Assembly: GCF_014489115.1 (NCBI RefSeq)
Contig: NZ_JACTAH010000002.1
Span: 1-64,000, forward strand
From: Thauera sedimentorum
Lineage (GTDB): Bacteria; Pseudomonadota; Gammaproteobacteria; Burkholderiales; Rhodocyclaceae
Length of the DNA: 64,000 nucleotides
Reading direction: 5' to 3'
In this document: one piece after another, positions 1 through 8,423 of the stretch
How positions within the stretch are numbered: the stretch's first letter is position 1
How the letters are laid out: every line of letters starts with the position of its first letter
Notes under the pieces: generated by a model
What the model was told of the DNA's origin: nothing
Database searches by the model: none
The model's input: only the letters and a program-made list of their open reading frames with translations
Made by a program: the position numbers and the translations under genes

Positions 1-85
1 AAACCGCTGAAGAACCGCTTAAACACTGACTTTCGCAGCACCCCGGCTCAACACCGGTGCGCCGTGCAGCGCGAAAGAGGTGCGC

Positions 86-113
86 ATTATAGACACCATG
101 AAAAGACTGTCAA
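86..113 (-). promoter_or_regulatory. Near-consensus sigma-70 promoter reading out of the left edge
   Basis: On the minus strand a perfect -35 TTGACA (108-113) and a perfect -10 TATAAT (86-91) are separated by 16 bp. They are followed by a GC-rich discriminator (GCGCACC). Transcription would start near position 79 and run leftward. No coding region lies between here and position 1, and a 16-bp spacer with a GC-rich discriminator is typical of rRNA or tRNA promoters. The target gene is outside the window, so its identity is an inference. No other gene is visible in 1-267. Confidence 0.7.
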
Positions 114-194
114 CGCCCTGAACCAAGAATTTCGACAAGCGACCGATCACACCGCCCCGCACCGCACCGAAAGAGCCGGCGAATCAAGGACAAA

Positions 195-220
195 GGGCGG
201 GCGACTTTCGTCGCCCGCCC
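195..220 (-). terminator. Rho-independent-type hairpin after dnaB
   Basis: A perfect 11-bp inverted repeat (195-205 and 210-220) with a 4-nt loop lies about 48 bp beyond the dnaB stop codon. Read on the minus strand it is followed by a short TTT run only, so termination may be imperfect. It separates dnaB from the outward promoter at 86-113. Confidence 0.6.
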
Positions 221-267
221 CTTCTCTCATCCGCGCGCCCTTCTGCGAATACTCCCGTGCAACCGCC

Positions 268-1674
268 TCAGTACCCGCCTGAAGCGCCGCCTGCGTAGTT
301 CTCGAAGCGCGTGCTTTCGCCGATGAAAGTCATGCGCACCGTGCCGGTCGGTCCGTTACGGTGCTTGCCGATGATCAGTTCGGCAGTTCCCTTGTCCGGC
401 GAATCAGGGTTGTACACCTCGTCGCGGTAAATGAACATGATGATGTCCGCGTCCTGTTCGATGGCGCCCGATTCGCGCAGGTCGGACATCACCGGGCGCT
501 TGTTGGGGCGCTGCTCCAGACTGCGGTTGAGCTGCGAGAGCGCGATGATCGGCACGTGCAGTTCCTTGGCAAGCGACTTCACCGAGCGCGAGATCTCCGA
601 CAGCTCGGCTGCGCGGTTGTCGCTGTCCCGCGTGCTGCTCATCAGCTGCAGGTAGTCGATGACGATCAGGCCGAGCTTGCCGCACTGGCGCGCCAGGCGC
701 CGGCAGCGTGCGCGCAGGTCGATGGGGTTCAGGCCGGGGGTTTCGTCGATGAAGATCGGCGCATCGTAGAGCTTGCCCATCGCCGCGGTGAGGCGCTGCC
801 AATCCTCGTCACCGAGGCGACCCGAGCGGATCTTGCTCTGGTCGATGCGGCCGATCGAGGAGATGAAGCGGGTGGCCAACTGGGTGCCGGGCATTTCCAT
901 CGAGAAGATCGCCACCGGCAGACGACACTCGACGGCGATGTGCTCGGCGACGTTAAGCGCGAAGGTGGTCTTGCCCATCGCCGGACGGCCCGCCACCACG
1001 ATCATGTCGGAGGGCTGCAGACCGGAGGTCATGCCGTCGAGGTCGACGAGCCCGGTCGGCACGCCGGTGACGTCGCTGGGGTTGTCGCGGTCGTAGAGTT
1101 CCTGGACGCGATCGACCACCTGCTTGAGGATGGGTTGGATGGAGACGAAGCCGCTGCTGTGGCGCGCACCGGCCTCGGCGATCTCGAACACCTTGGCCTC
1201 GGCCTCGTCGAGCAGCAGCTTGGCATCCTTGCCGGACGGCGCCAGCGCGCTGGCGGCGATCTCGTCGCCCACCGCCACCAGCTTGCGCAGGATGCCGCGC
1301 TCGCGGACGATCTCGGCGTAACGACGGATGTTCGCGGCCGACGGTGTACTGTTGGCGATCTCGGCCAGATAGGCGATGCCGCCAGCCTGTTCCGCCTCGC
1401 CGCTCTTTTCCAGCGATTCGAACACGGTGACCACGTCGGCGGGCTTGCCGAAGTCGATCAGTTTGGCGATGTGGCGGTAGATGCGCCGATGATCGTCGCG
1501 ATAGAAGTCCGCCTCATTGACCAGATCGGCAACGCGCTCCCAGGCGGCGTTGTCGAGCAGGATGCCGCCGATCAGCGACTGCTCGGCCTCGAGCGAATGC
1601 GGCGGCAGCTTGATGCCCGCCATCTGCGGGTCGGAGAAGGAGTCCTGGGATCTGCTACGTGTGGAACTGGCCAT
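268..1674 (-). CDS. dnaB: Replicative DNA helicase DnaB
   Basis: The 468-aa protein has the normal length for the hexameric 5'-3' helicase that unwinds DNA at the fork and recruits primase. An N-terminal helical DnaB domain starts near residue 25 (LPPHSLEAEQSLIGG). The RecA-like domain carries Walker A GRPAMGKTT near residue 230, a Walker B-type stretch LIVIDYLQLM and the later SQLNRSLEQRP motif. The start is supported by a GGAA purine run just upstream. It is the last gene of the rpsF-priB-rpsR-rplI-dnaB block but is separated from rplI by a strong terminator, so it probably also has its own promoter. Confidence 0.97.
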   Translation of the reverse strand: MASSTRSRSQDSFSDPQMAGIKLPPHSLEAEQSLIGGILLDNAAWERVADLVNEADFYRDDHRRIYRHIAKLIDFGKPADVVTVFESLEKSGEAEQAGGIAYLAEIANSTPSAANIRRYAEIVRERGILRKLVAVGDEIAASALAPSGKDAKLLLDEAEAKVFEIAEAGARHSSGFVSIQPILKQVVDRVQELYDRDNPSDVTGVPTGLVDLDGMTSGLQPSDMIVVAGRPAMGKTTFALNVAEHIAVECRLPVAIFSMEMPGTQLATRFISSIGRIDQSKIRSGRLGDEDWQRLTAAMGKLYDAPIFIDETPGLNPIDLRARCRRLARQCGKLGLIVIDYLQLMSSTRDSDNRAAELSEISRSVKSLAKELHVPIIALSQLNRSLEQRPNKRPVMSDLRESGAIEQDADIIMFIYRDEVYNPDSPDKGTAELIIGKHRNGPTGTVRMTFIGESTRFENYAGGASGGY

Positions 1675-1761
1675 TTTTCCGGTTCGATGCGCTGTGGTCA
1701 GGAGGTGATTCTAGCGGGCACGCGGGCCCGGCAGTGGACTACCGGGTGCCGCGCCGCGCAC

Positions 1762-1794
1762 AAAAAACAAAGGGCTGCCGAGGCAGCCCTTTGT
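1762..1794 (-). terminator. Strong intrinsic terminator after rplI
   Basis: A perfect 13-bp inverted repeat (1767-1779 and 1782-1794, arm ACAAAGGGCTGCC) is followed on the minus strand by six T residues (1762-1767). It lies 18 bp past the rplI stop codon and should end the ribosomal protein transcript before dnaB. Confidence 0.92.
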
Positions 1795-1812
1795 TCATGC
1801 GGCAGGACGCGA

Positions 1813-2265
1813 TTACTGCGTGTCGCCGAGCACGGAGACGGTGATGGTGGTCACCACGTCGGAGTGCAGCGCGACTTCCAGCTGGACGTCGCCCACGGAC
1901 TTCAGCGGACCTTCCGGCATGCGGATGGCGGAACGCTCGATCTCGTAACCCTGCGCGGCCATCGCTTCGGCCACGTCGGCGTTGGTCACGGAGCCGAACA
2001 GGCGGCCGTCCATGCCCGCCTTGCGGGTAACCTGCACCATCAGGCCTTCCAGCTTGCCGGCCAGCTCCTGCGCAGCGGCCAGCTTCTCGGCCTGCACGCG
2101 CTCGAGTTCGGCGCGACGCGCTTCGAACTCGGCCATGTTGGCGGCGGTGGCGCGCTTGGCAAAGCCTTGCGGGATCAGGTAGTTGCGTGCGTAGCCATCC
2201 TTGACCTTGACCACGTCGCCGAGGCCACCGAGGTTGACGACCTTTTCGAGAAGAATGATCTGCAT
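1813..2265 (-). CDS. rplI: 50S ribosomal protein L9
   Basis: The 150-aa protein matches bacterial L9 in length and begins with the family signature [17 protein letters not shown], followed by the conserved [11 protein letters not shown] segment. L9 binds 23S rRNA at the base of the L1 stalk and influences frame maintenance. A GAGGAG ribosome-binding site precedes the ATG. The gene starts 15 nt after rpsR and ends before a strong terminator, so it closes the rpsF-priB-rpsR-rplI transcription unit. Confidence 0.98.
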   Translation of the reverse strand: MQIILLEKVVNLGGLGDVVKVKDGYARNYLIPQGFAKRATAANMAEFEARRAELERVQAEKLAAAQELAGKLEGLMVQVTRKAGMDGRLFGSVTNADVAEAMAAQGYEIERSAIRMPEGPLKSVGDVQLEVALHSDVVTTITVSVLGDTQ

Positions 2266-2280
2266 GTTTCCGTTCTCCTC

Positions 2281-2547
2281 TTACTGGTGCAGGTCGGTGT
2301 ACGGCAGCAGCGCCAGGAAGCGGGCGCGCTTGACGGCCACGGACAGCTGACGCTGGTAGCCGGCCTTGGTGCCGGTGATGCGCGCCGGCATGATCTTGGC
2401 GTTCTCGGTGATGAAGTCCTTGAGGATGTCCACATCCTTGTAGTCGACTTCTTCGATCTTCTCCGCAGTGAAGCGGCAGAACTTGCGACGCTTGAACAGG
2501 CCGCGACCGCGGTCGTCCTTCTTCTTGAACTTGGGCTTGAAAGCCAT
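2281..2547 (-). CDS. rpsR: 30S ribosomal protein S18
   Basis: This 88-aa basic protein has the S18 core: a KRRKFCRF stretch near residue 20, a DYKDVDIL segment, and the [20 protein letters not shown] region that contacts 16S rRNA. S18 pairs with S6 on the small-subunit platform. It is only 2 nt downstream of priB and 15 nt upstream of rplI, in the conserved betaproteobacterial order. Confidence 0.98.
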   Translation of the reverse strand: MAFKPKFKKKDDRGRGLFKRRKFCRFTAEKIEEVDYKDVDILKDFITENAKIMPARITGTKAGYQRQLSVAVKRARFLALLPYTDLHQ

Positions 2548-2549
2548 TT

Positions 2550-2864
2550 TCAGTTTCCTTCCAGAAATTCGATCTTGTTCAGGTGCATCACCGGCGCCCG
2601 ACTGCGAAGACTCTTCGCTGCGAGAAAACCGGTAGCCCGTATCCTCATGCCCGGGGCCGCTGCGGCCAGCACACCGGCCAGCTCACCGACCGCCACCGCC
2701 TGCAGTTCCACCGAAACATCCCGCGGACTTCCCGCTTCGATCTGCTTCGATTCGTGCGCCAGGATGCAACTGAGCACCGGCACACCTGCTGGGGTTCGAC
2801 GCAGCGGCTGGACTTCGGCCAGCACGGCGTCGACGCGGAGGTCGTTCAACCCCGGCTCAACCAC
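2550..2864 (-). CDS. priB: Primosomal replication protein N (PriB)
   Basis: The 104-aa product is an OB-fold single-stranded DNA-binding protein of the PriA-dependent replication restart primosome. The central [17 protein letters not shown] and the closing [13 protein letters not shown] resemble PriB/SSB-like OB strands. The start is GTG, one base after the rpsF TGA stop, so the two are probably translationally coupled. Identification rests on this fold pattern and on the position between rpsF and rpsR, the classic priB slot. Confidence 0.92.
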   Translation of the reverse strand: MVEPGLNDLRVDAVLAEVQPLRRTPAGVPVLSCILAHESKQIEAGSPRDVSVELQAVAVGELAGVLAAAAPGMRIRATGFLAAKSLRSRAPVMHLNKIEFLEGN

Positions 2865-2865
2865 C

Positions 2866-3252
2866 TCAGGCCGACTGGGTCTCGGCAGGCTTCTCTTCCT
2901 CGCCGGCAGCGGCGGGGGTCAGCGAGCGGGACTTCTCTTCCTTCATCATCGGCGACGGGGTGGTCACGGCCTTCTTCATCTTGACGACGAGGTGGCGCAG
3001 CACGGCATCGTTGAACTTGAAGGAATGCTCGAGCTCGGCCAGGGCCTCGCCGTCGCACTCGATGTTCATGAGCACATAGTGGGCCTTGTGCACCTTCTGG
3101 ATCGGGTAGGCCAGCTGGCGGCGACCCCAGTCTTCCAGGCGGTGGATCTGGCCTTCACGGGCAGTGACGATCGCCTTGTAGCGATCGATCATCGCCGGGA
3201 CCTGTTCGGACTGGTCCGGGTGGACGATGAAAACGATTTCGTAGTGTCGCAT
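2866..3252 (-). CDS. rpsF: 30S ribosomal protein S6
   Basis: I chose the start at 3252, giving 128 aa beginning [19 protein letters not shown], the standard S6 N-terminus. A good AAGGAGT ribosome-binding site lies just upstream. The open frame continues further upstream but has no family similarity there. The C-terminal tail is Lys/Glu/Pro-rich, as is common for S6. It is the first gene of the operon, with a promoter about 70 bp upstream. Confidence 0.97.
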   Translation of the reverse strand: MRHYEIVFIVHPDQSEQVPAMIDRYKAIVTAREGQIHRLEDWGRRQLAYPIQKVHKAHYVLMNIECDGEALAELEHSFKFNDAVLRHLVVKMKKAVTTPSPMMKEEKSRSLTPAAAGEEEKPAETQSA

Positions 3253-3320
3253 GCAGACTCCTTGCGGTTGATTGCAGCTCCCCGGCATGCGAGAACCGGT
3301 GGAGCAAGGGAAAGCCGGGA

Positions 3321-3348
3321 ATCTTAACAAGTTTTCCTGAGAAATCAA
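3321..3348 (-). promoter_or_regulatory. Probable promoter of the rpsF operon
   Basis: On the minus strand TTGATT (3343-3348) and TAAGAT (3321-3326) are spaced by 16 bp. The start point would fall near 3314, about 60 nt before the rpsF ATG. The rest of 3253-3509 shows no gene. Confidence 0.6.
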
Positions 3349-3509
3349 AGATCGACGACCGAGCCCGGACAGGCGCTGCGGACCGCCCCGGTCGCCGTTA
3401 CAAATCCGCGCTTACATTCCCGGCAACGGGCGGCGCGCACGCCGCGGCTAGCATCCGGTCCATCCTGTGTGCCGGCAAGGCACCGCGAAACTGCGACCGG
3501 AGAACGACC

Positions 3510-3842
3510 ATGACCCGACCGAACAAACTCAAACTGCTCGCCGCCTTGCTCTGCGGCGGACTCCTGAGCCTGGGCAGCGCCGCCGAAGCGCGTGACGACG
3601 GACGCTGGAAGCATGGCGGCAAGGGCTGGGAGCGACAGCACGACAAACACCCCGGCCATCGACACACCGTGGTACGCGAACGCGTGGTCATCCACCAGTA
3701 CGCCCCCGAGCGGCCACGCTATCGCTCGCCGCGGGTGATCCATCACCACCACTACGGCTATGGCACGCCCTACTCCGGCTACGGCTATCGCGAACCTGCG
3801 ATCGTGATCAGCCTGCCCCCGGTGGTGATCCCGCTGCGCTGA
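3510..3842 (+). CDS. Small exported His/Tyr/Arg-rich protein of unknown function
   Basis: This 110-aa protein begins with a clear Sec-type signal peptide: basic MTRPNKLK, a hydrophobic Leu/Gly stretch, and likely cleavage at AEA or AAEA around residue 26. The mature part is rich in His, Arg and Tyr, with an HHHH run near residue 78 followed by a YGYGTPYSGYGY tract. It ends in a hydrophobic AIVISLPPVVIPLR tail. The composition suggests metal binding or envelope association, but I recognise no family and assign no function. A GGAGA-type ribosome-binding site precedes the ATG. It is convergent with hrpA, with a 21-bp gap. Confidence 0.75.
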   Translation: MTRPNKLKLLAALLCGGLLSLGSAAEARDDGRWKHGGKGWERQHDKHPGHRHTVVRERVVIHQYAPERPRYRSPRVIHHHHYGYGTPYSGYGYREPAIVISLPPVVIPLR

Positions 3843-3863
3843 GCGCCGCCCGCGCCGCCACCT

Positions 3864-6800
3864 TCAGCGCGGGCGCGCTTCCCAGATCTTCTGCAGGCGC
3901 TTCACCGACACCGGCATCGGCGTCTTCAGTTCCTGGGCGAACAGGCCGACGCGCAGCTCCTCGAGCAACCAGCGGAATTCCCCGAGCTGCGGGTCGTCCA
4001 CCCCCGCGCGCCGCTTGGCGCTGCGCTCGCGCTCCCACTGCTGGGCGAGTGCGCGCCACTCGGCGAGCAGCTGCGCATCACGCGCCGGATTGTTACGAAG
4101 CTTGTCGAGACGGCTCGCCGCCCCTTTCAGATAGCGGGGAAACTGTGCCAGGCGCTCCCATGGGTAGGCGAGCAGGAAGTCCTTCGGCATCAGGGCGCCG
4201 ACCTGGGCCTGGATGTCGGCCACCGCTTCCGGGAAGGTCTTCAGTCCCGCCAGGCGCTTCTGCAGCGCGCCGTGCTCGGCCACCAGCTGGCCGGCCAGAC
4301 GCATGAACTCCTGCGCCACCAAGGTGATGCGCGGCTTGGCTTCGGCACAACGGCGCGCGAAGGATTCGGCGTCCGCCGGCAGCGGCTCGAGCAGGCAGCA
4401 ACGGCGCAGCGTGGCGGTAACCAGGCGGGCCTTGAGCTCGGCCTCCGAGCCGAAGTTCATCATCTGCAGCGCCAGCTCGCGGATGCCCGGCAGCTTCTCG
4501 ATGGCGCGCACTTGGTCCTTCAGGTTGAGCGCAAAGAGGCGCGCCAGCCCGTCGAGGTGGACGCGTGCGGCTTGTTCCGGGGTGTCGTAGGGGCGCAGCG
4601 AGACGCTGTCGCCGTCGTCGTGCAGGGCGGGGAAACCGATCACCTCGCGGCCCGCGACGCGCACTTCGAGCAGTTCCGGCAGCGCCCCGAAGGTCCATGC
4701 GGTGAAGCCGCTCAGCCCGCCTTCGGCCTCTGCAGGTGCGGCGGCCGCGGGGGGCGCAGCCTTCTTCGGTCCCGCAGCGACCGGCGCCTCGGCCGCTGCG
4801 GCCACCCCCTCGATACGCGCAGCGCGGAACTGGCTGGCGACCTGCTCGCGGAACTTCGTCCGCAGCTCGGCGAGGTTGCGCGACTGGCCGAGCACACGGC
4901 CGTGCTCGTCGACCAGGCGGAAGTTCATGAAGCAGTGCGGCTTGAGGTTTTCCGCACGAAAACTCTCGGCCGGCAGCTTGAGCGACACCCGCTCTTCGAC
5001 GAAACGCTGCAGGGCACGCAGCAGCGGCTCGTCGACGTCCAGCTCGCCAGCCGCGAACAGCGCCATGAAGGCGGCCGCGCTGTCGGCGATCGGCTGCAGG
5101 CGGTGACGGTGCTTCTGCGGCACGGTGCGCAGCAGCGCGGCGACCTTCTCTTCCAGCAGGCCGGGCACCAGCCACTCGCAGCGCGCCGCGGGGATCTGGT
5201 TGAGCATGGCGAGCGGCACAGTCAGCGTGACGCCGTCGTCGGCCTCGCCGGGCGCATGCAGGTAGGCAAGCTTGAGCTTCTGGCCGAGCACCTCGAAGTG
5301 GGCCGGGAAGCGCTCGGTGGTAATGCCCTCGGCCTCGTGACGCATCAGCTGCTCGCGGGTCAGATGCAGCAGCTTCGGCTCTGCCTTCTCGGCTGGCTTG
5401 CGCCAGCGCTCGAAGCTGGCCAGATCGACCACCTCGGGCGGCAGCTTGGCATCGTAGAAGGCGTGGATCAGCTCCTCGTCGACCAGCACATCGGGGCGGC
5501 GGCTCTTGTGTTCCAGGCGCTCGATCTCGGCGACCAGCTTGAGGTTGTGGCGCAGGAAGGGCATGGCGCGCGCCGCACCTTCGGCGATCTCGCCCTGCAC
5601 CAGGCCTTCGCGGATGAACAGTTCGCGGCACAGCGCAGGGTCGGTGTCGCGGTAGGACACCCCGCGCCGCGCGTAGAGCACCAGGCCATGCACCGTGCCG
5701 CGCTCCCAGGCGCGCACCGCGCCGCTGCTCTTCGACCAGTGCGGCTCGAAGACGTGGCGGCGCAGCAGATGGGCGCCGACCTCCTCCACCCATTCCGGCT
5801 CGATGCGCGCCAGACAGCGGCCAAACAGGCGCGTGGTGTCCACCAGCTCGGCCGCCATGATCCACTTGCCCGCCTTCTTCGCCAGCGCCGAACCCGGGTG
5901 CGGCCAGAAGCGGATGCCGCGCGCGCCCAGGTAGCTGCCGGCCTGCGGCCCGGAGGCGTCCTCGGCGCGGCAGCCGATGTGCCCGAGCAGGCCGGCGAGC
6001 AGGGCCTTGTGCAGGGGTTCGTAGGCGATCGGGCGCGCTTCGGCGCCGGCCTCGCCCGCTGCGGCCTTGGCGCCGCGCGACGGCGGTTCGGCCTCGGCGG
6101 CGGTCTCCGGGTGCCAGCCGTGCTCGGCGCACAGCGCGTGGAGCTGGGTGTGCACATCGCGCCATTCGCGCATGCGCAGCCAGGACAGGTAGTGCTTCTT
6201 GCACCAGGCCTTCTGCTTGCTGCTGCTCTCGTGGCGCAGCGCCTCGCTCCAGGCGCGCCACAGGTGGATGTACCAGAGGAATTCGGAGCGCTGGTCCTGC
6301 TCGCCGCCGCGAAAGCGCGCGTGCGCCTGGTCGGCCGCGCCGGGACTGTCCTGCGGGCGTTCGCGCGGGTCCTGCACCGACAGCGCGGCGGCCACCACCA
6401 GCATCTCGGCCAGGCAGCCGCGCTCACGCGCGGCGAGGATCATGCGCCCGACCTTGGGATCGAGCGGCAGCTTGGCCAGTTCGCGCCCCACCGCGGTGAG
6501 CTCGCGCGCATCATCGTCGCTGACCGCGCCCAGCTCGGTGAGCAACTGGTAGCCGTCGCCGATCATGCGCGGCGACGGTGGGTCGATGAAGGGGAAGTCC
6601 TCCACCGCGCCGAGCTTGAGCGCCTTCATGCGCAGGATCACCCCGGCCAGCGAGGAGCGCAGGATCTCCGGGTCGGTGTGCGGCGGGCGGCGCTCGAAAT
6701 CCTCTTCGTCGTACAGGCGGAAGCAGATCCCGTCCATCACCCGCCCGCAGCGCCCGGCGCGCTGGCGTGCGGCGGACTGGGCAACCTTCTCGATCTGCAG

Positions 6801-8000
6801 TTGCTCGACCTTGTTGCGGTAGCTGTAGCGCTTGACCCGCGCCAGGCCGGTATCGACCACGTAGCGGATGCCGGGCACGGTGAGCGAGGTCTCGGCCACG
6901 TTGGTGGCCAGCACCACGCGCCGCCCGTTGGAGCCGGCGAACACGCGCGCCTGCTCCTGCGCCGACTGGCGCGCAAAGAGCGGTAGGATCTCGGTACCGG
7001 CGGCGTGGTGGGCGTGGCGCAGGGCTTCGGCGGCCTCGCGGATCTCGCGCTCGCCGGGCAGGAAGACCAGCACATCGCCGGGGCCACTCAGCTGCGCCTC
7101 GTCCACCGCATCGACCAGCGCCTCGTAGAGGTCGCGCTTCTTTGCGTCACGCCGCGCAGGCGTGCCGGCGCTGTCGCCGTCGTCCTCGGCGACCGGGCGG
7201 TAGCGCATCTCGATCGGGTAGAGGCGGCCGGAGACCTCGATCACCGGCGCCGGCTGACCGGCGGCGTCGGCGAAGTGGCGGGCGAAGCGCTCGGCATCCA
7301 GGGTGGCCGAGGTGACGATCACCTTCAGGTCCGGGCGGCGCGGCAGCAGGGTGCGCAGGTAGCCGAGCAGGAAGTCGATGTTGAGGCTGCGCTCGTGGGC
7401 CTCGTCGATGATCAGCGTATCGTAGGCCGACAGCCACGGGTCGCCCTGGGTTTCCGCCAGCAGGATGCCGTCAGTCATCAGCTTGATGTAGGACGAGGCG
7501 CTCAGCCGGTCGGTGAAGCGGATCTTGTAGCCCACCGTCTGGCCGAGTTCGCTCTTCAACTCCTGGGCGATGCGTGCCGCCGTGGAGCGCGCGGCGATGC
7601 GGCGCGGCTGGGTATGGCCGATCAGGCCCTGCACGCCGCGCCCCAGCTCCAGGCAGATCTTGGGCAGCTGGGTGGTCTTGCCGGAGCCGGTCTCGCCGCA
7701 CACGATGACCACCTGGTGGGCGGCGATCGCCGCGGCGATTTCCTCGCGGCGCTGGTTGACCGGCAGATCGGCGGGGAAATCGGGCACCGGCAGGGCGGCG
7801 CGGCGCGCAGCCACCGCGGCGCGCGAGCGTTCCAGCAGCGCCGCCAGGTCGGCCTGCAGCCGGTCACGTTTGTCGCCGCTGGCATGCCCGAGCGCGCGGG
7901 CCAGGCCGATCAGCCGGCCGCGGTCGGCGCTCAGGCAATCGTCGAAGGATACTGTGGAGGGCGCCGGCCGCACGGTGGCGCGAGAGGATCTGGAACTCAT
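3864..8000 (-). CDS. hrpA: ATP-dependent RNA helicase HrpA (DEAH box)
   Basis: The 1378-aa protein has the length and layout of HrpA. An N-terminal DEAH helicase core carries Walker A GETGSGKTTQLPK near residue 100, the DEAH box in LIIDEAHERS, SATLD, and the motif VI-type QRAGRCGR. HA2/OB-fold regions and a long C-terminal HrpA-specific domain follow. In other bacteria HrpA resolves collided ribosomes and processes some mRNAs. An Ala/Pro-rich linker is present near residues 1050-1090. It lies 22 nt downstream of crcB in an apparent mscS-crcB-hrpA unit. Long antisense frames through it are GC-driven shadows. Confidence 0.96.
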   Translation of the reverse strand: MSSRSSRATVRPAPSTVSFDDCLSADRGRLIGLARALGHASGDKRDRLQADLAALLERSRAAVAARRAALPVPDFPADLPVNQRREEIAAAIAAHQVVIVCGETGSGKTTQLPKICLELGRGVQGLIGHTQPRRIAARSTAARIAQELKSELGQTVGYKIRFTDRLSASSYIKLMTDGILLAETQGDPWLSAYDTLIIDEAHERSLNIDFLLGYLRTLLPRRPDLKVIVTSATLDAERFARHFADAAGQPAPVIEVSGRLYPIEMRYRPVAEDDGDSAGTPARRDAKKRDLYEALVDAVDEAQLSGPGDVLVFLPGEREIREAAEALRHAHHAAGTEILPLFARQSAQEQARVFAGSNGRRVVLATNVAETSLTVPGIRYVVDTGLARVKRYSYRNKVEQLQIEKVAQSAARQRAGRCGRVMDGICFRLYDEEDFERRPPHTDPEILRSSLAGVILRMKALKLGAVEDFPFIDPPSPRMIGDGYQLLTELGAVSDDDARELTAVGRELAKLPLDPKVGRMILAARERGCLAEMLVVAAALSVQDPRERPQDSPGAADQAHARFRGGEQDQRSEFLWYIHLWRAWSEALRHESSSKQKAWCKKHYLSWLRMREWRDVHTQLHALCAEHGWHPETAAEAEPPSRGAKAAAGEAGAEARPIAYEPLHKALLAGLLGHIGCRAEDASGPQAGSYLGARGIRFWPHPGSALAKKAGKWIMAAELVDTTRLFGRCLARIEPEWVEEVGAHLLRRHVFEPHWSKSSGAVRAWERGTVHGLVLYARRGVSYRDTDPALCRELFIREGLVQGEIAEGAARAMPFLRHNLKLVAEIERLEHKSRRPDVLVDEELIHAFYDAKLPPEVVDLASFERWRKPAEKAEPKLLHLTREQLMRHEAEGITTERFPAHFEVLGQKLKLAYLHAPGEADDGVTLTVPLAMLNQIPAARCEWLVPGLLEEKVAALLRTVPQKHRHRLQPIADSAAAFMALFAAGELDVDEPLLRALQRFVEERVSLKLPAESFRAENLKPHCFMNFRLVDEHGRVLGQSRNLAELRTKFREQVASQFRAARIEGVAAAAEAPVAAGPKKAAPPAAAAPAEAEGGLSGFTAWTFGALPELLEVRVAGREVIGFPALHDDGDSVSLRPYDTPEQAARVHLDGLARLFALNLKDQVRAIEKLPGIRELALQMMNFGSEAELKARLVTATLRRCCLLEPLPADAESFARRCAEAKPRITLVAQEFMRLAGQLVAEHGALQKRLAGLKTFPEAVADIQAQVGALMPKDFLLAYPWERLAQFPRYLKGAASRLDKLRNNPARDAQLLAEWRALAQQWERERSAKRRAGVDDPQLGEFRWLLEELRVGLFAQELKTPMPVSVKRLQKIWEARPR

Positions 8001-8022
8001 CGATGAACCGGCGCTGCGGCCC

Positions 8023-8418
8023 TCAGGCGCGCAACGCGTTGAACAACAGGTAGCCCGCCCAGGTCATCAGCAGCGTGCCGGCCACGTGCAGGAGCAGGTG
8101 ACCCGCAAACCAGCCCCACTCGCCGCGCTGGACGAGATGGAAGGCCTCGGCGGAGAAGGTCGAGAAAGTGGTCAGCCCGCCGAGCAGGCCGGTGGTCAGG
8201 AGCAGCTTGAGCGCCGGACTGATGCCCGGCCAGGTTTCCAGCAGCGCCAGCGTGCCGCCCATCAGCAGGCCGCCGACCAGGTTGGCCGCCAGCGTGCCCA
8301 GCGGCAACAGCGGCAGCAAGGGATTGAGCAGCAGCCCCAGGCCCCAGCGCAGCCAGGCGCCGCAGGCCGCACCCAGGCCGACGGCGAGAAAGGTGGAAGC
8401 GCTCAGCTGCATCGGCAT
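8023..8418 (-). CDS. crcB: Fluoride exporter CrcB/Fluc
   Basis: The 131-aa, four-helix membrane protein has the family signatures in order: GAACGAWLRW near residue 17, GTLAANLVGG near residue 41 and GLLGGLTTFSTFS near residue 77. Fluc proteins form dual-topology dimers that let fluoride leave the cell. It begins 5 nt after the upstream mechanosensitive channel gene, so the two are probably co-transcribed. I see no fluoride riboswitch in front of it, consistent with being an internal operon gene. Confidence 0.95.
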   Translation of the reverse strand: MPMQLSASTFLAVGLGAACGAWLRWGLGLLLNPLLPLLPLGTLAANLVGGLLMGGTLALLETWPGISPALKLLLTTGLLGGLTTFSTFSAEAFHLVQRGEWGWFAGHLLLHVAGTLLMTWAGYLLFNALRA

Positions 8419-8423
8419 CGCGG

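Noticed and set aside
361..3327. 988-aa plus-strand open frame
   Set aside because: It runs antisense through dnaB, rplI, rpsR, priB and rpsF, is low-complexity (Gly/Ala/Leu/His-rich) and has no ribosome-binding site; it is a GC-driven shadow.
4272..6986. 904-aa plus-strand open frame inside hrpA
   Set aside because: Antisense to conserved helicase domains, with composition typical of antisense frames in GC-rich genes.
8419..8423. Fluoride riboswitch in front of crcB
   Set aside because: Only 5 nt separate crcB from the upstream gene, and no such structure is visible before the mscS-like gene.
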